The notes under the pieces are model-generated. The model worked only from the letters and a program-made list of their open reading frames with translations, had not been told where the DNA came from and ran no database searches. A DNA stretch of 20,585 nt from an uncultured Aquincola sp. (lineage in GTDB: Bacteria; Pseudomonadota; Gammaproteobacteria; Burkholderiales; Burkholderiaceae), in assembly GCA_937883885.1 (NCBI GenBank), contig CAKZXL010000945.1, positions 1 through 20,585 on the forward strand. The letters are read 5' to 3'. The translations under genes were made by a program, and so were the position numbers. Positions within the stretch are counted from its first letter, which is position 1. Each line of letters starts with the position of its first letter. Positions 15,016 through 20,585 of the stretch are shown here, in pieces.

Positions 15016-16182
15016 TCACTGCTTGCGCGCGACCGGGCGCTGGCCCAGCTCGACCGCCAGGGAACTGACCTCGCGGCCGCGCAGGATTTTGAACTGGGCC
15101 TTGGTGCCGGGGCTGAGCGCAGCGGTCTCGTTGATCAGTGCCGCTGTGTCGACGATTTCCTTGCCGTTGATCGAGACAACGGTGTCGCCGGCGCGCAGTC
15201 CGGCGCGGTCGGCCGGGCCGCCGCGCTGCACCGCAACGAGCGCGGCGCCGGCCGCCGCGCCTGTGGTCTCGTGGATGACGTCGCGTGCGCTCACGCCGAG
15301 CCACCCACGACTGACGCGGCCGGTGGCGATGATCTGTTCCATCACCTGCCGCGCGAGACTCACCGGGATCGCGAAGCCGATGCCTTGCGATCCGCCGCTG
15401 CGCGAGTAGATCGCCGTGTTGATGCCCACCAGGTGGCCGGACGTGTCCACCAGAGCGCCACCCGAATTGCCGGGGTTGATCGCCGCATCGGTCTGGATGA
15501 AGTTCTCGAAGGTGTTGATGCCGAGCCGATTGCGACCCGTGGCGCTGACGATGCCCTGCGTCACGGTCTGGCCGACCCCGAACGGGTCGCCGACGGCCAG
15601 CACGATGTCGCCGATCTGCACCGAAGCTGGATCGGCGAAGGTGATGGGCTGCAGGCCCTTGGCTTCGACACGCAGCACCGCGAGGTCGGTCTCGGGGTCG
15701 GTGCCGACGACGCGCGCCTCGGCCACCTTCCCGCCGGGCAGCATCACGGCAATCTCGTCCGCGCCCTCGACGACGTGGTTGTTCGTCAGGATGAAGCCCT
15801 GGGCCGCGACGATCACGCCCGATCCCAGGCTGGACTGGCCCTGCGCGGCCTCTTCGTCGGAGCCACCGTAGGGCCGCAGCCAGCCCGGCAACTGCCGTGG
15901 CGGCGCCTTGCGCGTGTAGATGTTGACGACCGATGCCGAGGCCTTCGCGGCCGCGGCGCGGAAACCTGCCTCGAGGCGGGTCGCGACGGCCTTGCCGTTG
16001 GAAGCCGAGGCCGACGCGTCGGCATGGGGCGCTTCGCGCAATGCCACGACATCGGTGCGCGCAGGTGCGACAGGCTCGGGCCCGAACGCCTTCCAGGCGA
16101 TCAGCAAGCCGGCCGACACCGCGATCACCTGCGCGATGAGCAGCCAAAGCCGCCAGACAAAGGATGGTCGATTGTTGTTCAT
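15016..16182 (-). CDS. HtrA/Deg-family membrane-anchored serine protease
   Basis: The 388-residue envelope protease has a single N-terminal membrane helix (about 12-31), a linker, a trypsin-like domain with the full triad His136 (LTNNHVVEG), Asp166 (TDLAVL) and Ser240 (GNSGGAL), and one PDZ domain (about 295-375, RGWLGVSARDV and VVSINGKEIVDTAAL). One PDZ plus a membrane anchor is the DegS/AlgW plan, but Gly/Ala-rich linker and size also suit HtrA-type quality-control proteases. It would degrade or sense misfolded envelope proteins. The ATG at 16182 overlaps the stop of the PRPP-synthetase homologue (ATGA), with GGAGG ten bases upstream. Confidence 0.92.
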   Translation of the reverse strand: MNNNRPSFVWRLWLLIAQVIAVSAGLLIAWKAFGPEPVAPARTDVVALREAPHADASASASNGKAVATRLEAGFRAAAAKASASVVNIYTRKAPPRQLPGWLRPYGGSDEEAAQGQSSLGSGVIVAAQGFILTNNHVVEGADEIAVMLPGGKVAEARVVGTDPETDLAVLRVEAKGLQPITFADPASVQIGDIVLAVGDPFGVGQTVTQGIVSATGRNRLGINTFENFIQTDAAINPGNSGGALVDTSGHLVGINTAIYSRSGGSQGIGFAIPVSLARQVMEQIIATGRVSRGWLGVSARDVIHETTGAAAGAALVAVQRGGPADRAGLRAGDTVVSINGKEIVDTAALINETAALSPGTKAQFKILRGREVSSLAVELGQRPVARKQ

Positions 16183-17078
16183 GCTCCGGTTCCCTCCATC
16201 AATTCCTCCAGGGCACGCGCCATCGGTTCGACGACGCTGATCTCGTTCGAGGCGTGCGGTACCGTGTCGCAGCTGAGCACGCGGGCCGGTCCGCTGGCCA
16301 GCAGTTCTTCGTAGGCGCCCGGCGCGAACAGCGCGTGCACGCCGATGCACAGCGGCGCCGGCAGGCCGACGCGGCGTACGCTGGCCACGGCCTGGATCAT
16401 GGTGCGCGCGCTCGAGACGATGTCGTCGACCAGCACCGGCTGGCGGTCGCGCCAGGCCGAGACGTCCGGCAGGCTGACCTCGACATCGCGGTCGCCACGG
16501 CGGATCTTCTGCAGCACGGTCCAGGGTGCCCCGGCGGCAGTGGCGACCTCCGAGACCCATTGCTCGCTCTCCGAGTCGGGGCCGATCAGCAGCGGATGTT
16601 GCACCTGTGCTGCCACCCAGCGGGCGATCAGCGGTGCCGTGTGCACGACCCGTGTCGGGATGCTGTAGATCTCGTCGAGCGCGCGGTAGCGATGCAGATG
16701 CGGATCGGCCGTCACGAGGGCGTCGAATGCGGTCGACAGCAGCGCCGCATAGCTTCTCGAAGTCACCGCCTCACCGGCATGGAAGCGCCGGTCCTGCCGC
16801 AGGTAGGCGAGGTAGGGCGCCGCGAGCAGGACCTTCGCCGCGCCGAGGTCGCGGGCCGCATCCGCCGCGAACAGCAGCGGCAGGGTTTTCTCGTCGGGCC
16901 GTGCAAGAGAGCATGTGAGCACCACGGTGCGGCCCGTCACGTCGGCGTCCAGGCGGACCAGCGATTCGCCGTCCGGAAAGCGGTGCAGCTCCAATGCGGC
17001 ACGCTCGGCCTGCAGCGCACGCACCAGCCGATCAGCGAAGCCCTCGTCGCCGGGCAGATGAAAGACGATCGGTCTCAA
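16179..17078 (-). CDS. Divergent ribose-phosphate pyrophosphokinase (PRPP synthetase) homologue
   Basis: The 299-residue protein follows the PRPP-synthetase plan: FPDGESLVRL (34-43), the ATP-binding LRQDRRFHAGEAVTSRSYA (93-111), TADPHLHRY (123-131), GPDSESEQWV (166-175) and the flexible catalytic loop KIRRGDRDVE (191-200). The PRPP-binding loop is DDIVSSART (218-226), where the usual TGGT glycines are replaced. Canonical enzymes make PRPP from ribose 5-phosphate and ATP. The changed loop could alter product or substrate, possibly ribose 1,5-bisphosphate, given the AMP phosphorylase gene just upstream. The start is TTG at 17078, overlapping the upstream TGA as TTGA, with GGAGG close by; no ATG or GTG start is available at the conserved N-terminus. 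Confidence 0.85.
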   Translation of the reverse strand: MRPIVFHLPGDEGFADRLVRALQAERAALELHRFPDGESLVRLDADVTGRTVVLTCSLARPDEKTLPLLFAADAARDLGAAKVLLAAPYLAYLRQDRRFHAGEAVTSRSYAALLSTAFDALVTADPHLHRYRALDEIYSIPTRVVHTAPLIARWVAAQVQHPLLIGPDSESEQWVSEVATAAGAPWTVLQKIRRGDRDVEVSLPDVSAWRDRQPVLVDDIVSSARTMIQAVASVRRVGLPAPLCIGVHALFAPGAYEELLASGPARVLSCDTVPHASNEISVVEPMARALEELMEGTGA

Positions 17079-18631
17079 GACGCCTCCGAGATCTGGAAGA
17101 TGGGTGGACGGCCTTCGACGTACTGCCGCGCGTAGGCCAGTTCGCCTGGCGCCTGTGCATGGAGCGTGAAGAGCGGCTGCCCGGCTCGCACGATGTCGCC
17201 GAGGCGGACATGCACGTCGACGCCCGCCGCCGGTGCGTTCGGAGCGCCGGCGAGCTTGGCGGCCCGTGACAGCACCCGGTTGTCGATCGACGTGACGCGA
17301 CCCGCCGATGGTGCCTCGACGACCCGGCGGTGCGACGCGACCGGCATCTCGCGCAATCCTCCCTGGGCTTCGCAGATGGCGGCGAACTTGGCCCAGGCCC
17401 GTCCGTCGGCGAGGACCTCGGTCGCCAGGCGCAGACCGGCGCCCGGCGGCGCGGCGCCGCCCAGCTCGAGGATGTCGCCGGCCAGACGCAGCGCACGCTG
17501 CCTCAGATCGTCCGGCGCCTCTGCGTGTCGGCGCAGCACGGCCAGTACGTCGCGCGCCTCCAGCGCCGGGCCGATGCCGCGTCCGACCGGCTGCAGGCCG
17601 TCGGTGACGCGCAACGCCACCTGCAATCCGATCGATCGGCCGACTTCGACGAGGCGGCGCCCGAGCGCCTGCGCGGCCTCGGGGCTGCGGACCTTGGCCG
17701 TCGGCCCCACCGGCAGATCGATCAGAACGTGCGTCGAGCCAGCCGCCGCCTTCTTGGACAGCACGGAGGCGACCAGCTGTCCCTCGCTGTCGAGATCGAG
17801 CGGACGCTCGACGCGGATCAGGACGTCGTCGGCCGGGCTCAGGCGAACCGAGCCTCCCCAGACGATGCAGGCGCCGGTGCGCTCGACCGTGCGCCGCATT
17901 GCGCCGATGTCGAGATCGACCGGGGCCAGCACCTCCATCGTGTCGGCGGTACCGGCGGGGGAGGTGATCGCGCGCGACGAGGTCTTGGGCATCGTCAGCC
18001 CGCAGGCCGCGACGATCGGCACGACGAGAAGCGTCGTGCGGTTGCCCGGCAGGCCGCCGACGCAATGCTTGTCGACGACCATGTCGCGGCCCCAGTCAAG
18101 CCGCTCGCCCACGTCGATCATCGCCTGCGTCAGTGAGACGGTTTCGTCGAGGTCGAGGTGGTCGCCTGCACAGGCAGTGATGAAGGTGGCCAGGTGCAGG
18201 TCGGAGTAGCGGCCTGCGGCGATGTCGCCGATGACGGCACGAAAGGCACCGGCATCGAGGCGGTGGCCGTAGACCTTCGAGCGCACATGGCTGAGCGAGT
18301 CGAGTACGGGCGCGTGGCTGACGGTGATCCACTGGCCCGGCTGGGGGTGCAGCGCCCTCCAGGCCGCCTCGGACAGACCCGCAACGCCGTGCCCGAGCCA
18401 GGGCCCATCCACGACACAGAGCGTGGCCACGATGCTTCCGGAGCCGGCAGTGAGCCGGATGCGCGCCTGGGTCGTGAAGCCCTCGGAGCGGCAGACGGCG
18501 CAATCGCGCCGCATGTAGACCACCGGCTCCTGGTAAGTGTCGATGCCGGTGCGCCAGGCGCGCAGCATGTCATCGGCGCTGTCACCGTGCGTGGGCTCCG
18601 TGCCCTTGTCCGGGCCGATGTCCGCACTCAT
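17075..18631 (-). CDS. AMP phosphorylase / archaeal-type thymidine phosphorylase family
   Basis: The 518 residues match the nucleoside-phosphorylase (DeoA) fold in its archaeal AMP-phosphorylase form. An N-terminal extension of about 100 residues precedes the catalytic parts. These are KHCVGGLPGNRTT (188-200), PKTSSRAITSPAGTADTMEVL (215-235) and a C-terminal region with a Gly/Ala-rich lipoyl-like fold (about 425-500). The GNRTT form of the phosphate-binding loop separates the family from bacterial thymidine phosphorylases. Known archaeal members convert NMP plus phosphate to base and ribose 1,5-bisphosphate. The start at 18631 overlaps the RNase stop (ATGA), and the stop overlaps the TTG start of the PRPP-synthetase homologue, so the three are translated in series. 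Cys190 stands where many relatives carry Ser. Confidence 0.9.
   Translation of the reverse strand: MSADIGPDKGTEPTHGDSADDMLRAWRTGIDTYQEPVVYMRRDCAVCRSEGFTTQARIRLTAGSGSIVATLCVVDGPWLGHGVAGLSEAAWRALHPQPGQWITVSHAPVLDSLSHVRSKVYGHRLDAGAFRAVIGDIAAGRYSDLHLATFITACAGDHLDLDETVSLTQAMIDVGERLDWGRDMVVDKHCVGGLPGNRTTLLVVPIVAACGLTMPKTSSRAITSPAGTADTMEVLAPVDLDIGAMRRTVERTGACIVWGGSVRLSPADDVLIRVERPLDLDSEGQLVASVLSKKAAAGSTHVLIDLPVGPTAKVRSPEAAQALGRRLVEVGRSIGLQVALRVTDGLQPVGRGIGPALEARDVLAVLRRHAEAPDDLRQRALRLAGDILELGGAAPPGAGLRLATEVLADGRAWAKFAAICEAQGGLREMPVASHRRVVEAPSAGRVTSIDNRVLSRAAKLAGAPNAPAAGVDVHVRLGDIVRAGQPLFTLHAQAPGELAYARQYVEGRPPIFQISEAS
17083..17087 (-). promoter_or_regulatory. Ribosome-binding site for the TTG start at 17078
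   Basis: GGAGG on the minus strand is four bases before TTG. With the overlapping stop codon this supports TTG as start and suggests reinitiating ribosomes. Confidence 0.65.
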
Positions 18632-19986
18632 GCCAGTTCCACCGTTTCCAGGTAGTCGGGCACGCGGCAGGGCCAGCCCAGTTCGTGTTCGATGCGGGAT
18701 CGCATCGCGTCGGCCGCTGCCGGTTCGCCATGCGTGATGAAGGTCTGCGTCGGTGGCGCATCGAAGCCGTGCAGCCACTGGAGGATCTCGCCGGCGTCGG
18801 CATGCGCGGACAGGCTGTCCAGCGCCGCCACCTCCGCATGAATCGGCACGTCCTCGCCATGAATGCGCACCGAGGTCGCGCCCTGCAGGATGGCCGCGCC
18901 TCGCGTGCCGCCGGCCTGGTAGCCCGCGAACAGGATCGTGTTACGGCGGTCGGGCGCGAAGGCCTTGAGGTGGTGGACGACGCGCCCGCCCGTGGCCATG
19001 CCGCTGGCCGAGATGATGACCATCGGCCCACGCCGCGCGCTCAGCGCACGCGAGTCGTCGGGTTTGTTGACGATCGTCGCGGCATGACACATCGCCTCGC
19101 ACTGCTCGGGGCTCAGCCGGTGCTCGCTGCGGTGCGCGTGGTAGATGCGCGTCGCGTCGGTGGCCATCGGGCTGTCGAGGTAGACCGGCAGGTGATGGAT
19201 GACGCCGCGTTCCTTGAGCAGGTGGATGCAGTACATCAGGTTCTGCGCGCGGCCCACGGCGAATGCCGGGATCACGACGACGCCGCCGCGAGCGGCCGTG
19301 CGATTGATGACCTCACCGAGCTTGAGCAGCGGATCGCTCGCCTCGTGCTGGCGGTCGCCGTAGGTCGACTCGACCACTGCGTAGTCGGCACCCGGGACGC
19401 GTGCCGGCGCGACCAGCACCAGGTCGTTCGGACGACCGATGTCGCCAGAGAACAGGATCGACCGCCGACCGTCGTCGATCCTCACAAAGGCGGAGCCCAG
19501 CATGTGCCCCGACGGATCCATGCGCGCCTGTAGCCCGGGAGCGGGGCTCCACGGGGCGCCGTAGGGCCGGGGGACGAACTGCTTCAGGCAGCGCTCGGCG
19601 TCCTCGCGGGTGTACAGCGGCAGCGCCGGCTTGTGCTTGGAGTAGCCGCGCCGGTTGGCGTACTCGGCTTCCTCCTCCTGCAGGTGGCCGCTGTCGGGCA
19701 AGAGGATGCGACAGAGCTCATAGGTCGCCTCCGAGCAGTAGATCTTGCCCTTGAAGCCCTGCCGCGCAAGCAGTGGGACGTAGCCGCTGTGGTCGATGTG
19801 GGCGTGCGTCAGCACGATCGCGTCGATGCCGGCGGCCGGCACGGGCATCGGTGCCCAGTTGCGCAACCGCAGTTGCTTGTAGCCCTGGAACAGGCCGCAG
19901 TCGACGAGCAGCGTCGCGCCCTCGTGGCGCAGCAGGTACTTCGAGCCTGTGACGGTGCCGGTGGCGCCGAGGAATTGCAGTTGCAT
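18628..19986 (-). CDS. Metallo-beta-lactamase / beta-CASP RNase (Ysh1-type)
   Basis: This is a 452-residue nuclease. The zinc site motif is HAHIDH (61-66), with DPSGHMLGSA (about 157-166) and SGDIGR (about 175-180). The beta-CASP insert carries VVESTYGDR and IPAFAVGRAQ, and the RMMBL end has SLSAHADAGEI and FITHGEP. Signal peptide is absent, so it acts in the cytosol. Related bacterial and archaeal enzymes cut or trim RNA; this short form lacks the KH domains of archaeal CPSF proteins. It has an AAGAGG ribosome site and lies 22 bases after the TPM gene. Coupling to AMP phosphorylase suggests that its RNA products (NMPs) feed the next step. All zinc ligands look present. Confidence 0.92.
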   Translation of the reverse strand: MQLQFLGATGTVTGSKYLLRHEGATLLVDCGLFQGYKQLRLRNWAPMPVPAAGIDAIVLTHAHIDHSGYVPLLARQGFKGKIYCSEATYELCRILLPDSGHLQEEEAEYANRRGYSKHKPALPLYTREDAERCLKQFVPRPYGAPWSPAPGLQARMDPSGHMLGSAFVRIDDGRRSILFSGDIGRPNDLVLVAPARVPGADYAVVESTYGDRQHEASDPLLKLGEVINRTAARGGVVVIPAFAVGRAQNLMYCIHLLKERGVIHHLPVYLDSPMATDATRIYHAHRSEHRLSPEQCEAMCHAATIVNKPDDSRALSARRGPMVIISASGMATGGRVVHHLKAFAPDRRNTILFAGYQAGGTRGAAILQGATSVRIHGEDVPIHAEVAALDSLSAHADAGEILQWLHGFDAPPTQTFITHGEPAAADAMRSRIEHELGWPCRVPDYLETVELA

Positions 19987-20008
19987 GGAGTCCTCTTGTG
20001 GTGTTTGT

Positions 20009-20506
20009 TCAGAGCAGGAGCGGCGCGTCGGGCAACTCGTTGCGATCGCCAGGCGCAGGAGGGAAGTGGCGCGTCACCAACTGCGTGACGGCCTCGATGC
20101 CCTGGACGGCGCCGCGGCCGAAGTCGCCGGCACCGAAATGCGCTTCCATGCCGCGGCAGATGGCAGACCAGGCCTCGGCACCGGCCCTGGCATGGATGCC
20201 CCGGTCGGCGACGATCTCGACGCGGCGGTCCGCCAGCAGCACATAGATCAGCACGCCGGTGTTGTGTTCGGTGTCCCAGACATGCAGTCGCGCGAAGAGC
20301 TCGATGGCCCGTTCGCGCGCCGTCTGGCCACGCAGCAGCGGCAGGCCGTCGAGCGCGCCTTCGACGACGAATCGAAGCTCGCCCGCATGGGTGGCCTCGC
20401 TCGCGGCGATCGCCTGCTCGATCGATCGCAGCGCGGACGCGGGAAACGCGCGACGCACGCGCGCCGAGGTCGTCGCGAGGTGATGCAGGAGTCTTGCGAG
20501 ATCCAT
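20009..20506 (-). CDS. TPM-domain protein (YgcG-like partner without signal peptide)
   Basis: The 165-residue protein shows the TPM (Psb32/MOLO) pattern: THAGELRFVVEGAL (about 39-52), RERAIELFARLHVWDTEHNTGVLIYVLLADRRVEIVADRGIHA (63-105) and a helical end FGAGDFGRGAVQGIEAVTQLV. The ATG at 20506 is preceded by AGGTG and is three codons downstream of two GTG codons. No signal peptide or membrane anchor is seen, unlike the usual exported TPM proteins. In many bacteria such a gene follows a glycine-tailed TPM gene and a lemA gene; the partial gene upstream fits that order. Function is unknown; envelope maintenance is the usual guess. Confidence 0.85.
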   Translation of the reverse strand: MDLARLLHHLATTSARVRRAFPASALRSIEQAIAASEATHAGELRFVVEGALDGLPLLRGQTARERAIELFARLHVWDTEHNTGVLIYVLLADRRVEIVADRGIHARAGAEAWSAICRGMEAHFGAGDFGRGAVQGIEAVTQLVTRHFPPAPGDRNELPDAPLLL

Positions 20507-20508
20507 GG

Positions 20509-20585
20509 TCACCACCTGCCGGAGGCACCGCCCCCGCCAAAACCGCCGCCGCCGCCGCCGAACCCGCCGCCTCCGCCGAAGCCAC
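20509..20585 (-). CDS. C-terminal end of glycine-rich (YgcG/TPM-type) protein, partial
   Basis: Only the last 24 codons are in the window. They encode Gly/Phe repeats (GFGGGGGFGG, then GGGGASGRW) before TGA. This glycine-rich tail closing with SGRW is the hallmark end of membrane TPM proteins of the YgcG type. The rest of the gene lies beyond the right edge. The TGA is two bases from the next ATG. Confidence 0.75.
   Translation of the reverse strand, partial: GFGGGGGFGGGGGGFGGGGASGRW

Larger units (their letters stand above)
6431..20585 (-). other. Probable single long operon (interrupted by IS481)
   Basis: At least 16 minus-strand genes run without a gap above 60 bases, once the IS is removed. 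ATGA, TGATG or TTGA overlaps join RNase/AMP phosphorylase/PRPP homologue/HtrA, DUF6629/methyltransferase/dehydrogenase, GAPDH/DUF302 and YdjM-like/hypothetical. No promoter or intrinsic terminator was recognised inside. Transcript continuity is inferred from spacing only; the promoter must lie right of the window, and the insertion may be polar on the last two genes. Confidence 0.6.

Noticed and set aside
20520..20580. Short GCC-rich repeat tract as a possible structural repeat
   Set aside because: It is explained by Gly codons in the glycine-rich C-terminus of a TPM-type protein.

Overview
The window is GC-rich, tightly packed bacterial DNA. Codon use, a proteobacterial outer membrane (signal peptides, beta-barrels ending in aromatic residues), an IS481-family element and a type II GAPDH beside stress-type genes suggest a betaproteobacterium, probably Burkholderiales. 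That assignment is inference from gene style, not from a marker gene.

Layout: (1) 1-3627, plus strand: a tandem-duplicated FtsX/MacB-type ABC permease, cut by the window edge, overlapping an outer-membrane beta-barrel gene. (2) 3679-4437, minus strand: a copper-handling pair, a Met-rich secreted DUF305 protein and a Cys-rich Csp-like copper-storage protein. (3) 4569-4890: a decayed, internally deleted copy of the type II GAPDH gene that is intact at 9192-10262. (4) 4951-6312: an outer-membrane protein joining one c-type haem site to a beta-barrel, resembling the Cyc2 fused cytochrome-porins. (5) 6431-20585: a run of at least 16 minus-strand genes, mostly with ATGA-type overlaps or very short gaps, interrupted only by a complete IS481 copy (7534-8562) with a perfect 6-bp target duplication.

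Read in transcription order (right to left), the long run is: glycine-tailed protein fragment (TPM partner), TPM-domain protein, beta-CASP metallo-beta-lactamase RNase, archaeal-type AMP phosphorylase, divergent PRPP-synthetase homologue (TTG start), HtrA-type protease, DedA-like membrane protein, DUF6629 membrane protein, SAM methyltransferase, D-2-hydroxyacid dehydrogenase, UbiB/ABC1 kinase-like protein, type II GAPDH, DUF302 protein, SHOCT protein (now fused to IS sequence), YdjM-like membrane protein and a small His/Cys-containing membrane protein.

The most coherent working idea is that the RNase, AMP phosphorylase and PRPP-synthetase homologue form a route from RNA or NMPs to pentose phosphates. 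The same transcript would carry an archaeal-type GAPDH and envelope/stress genes (HtrA, DUF302, SHOCT, UbiB-like). Neither an R15P isomerase nor RubisCO is in the window, so the end of the route is open. No tRNA, rRNA or CRISPR array was seen.
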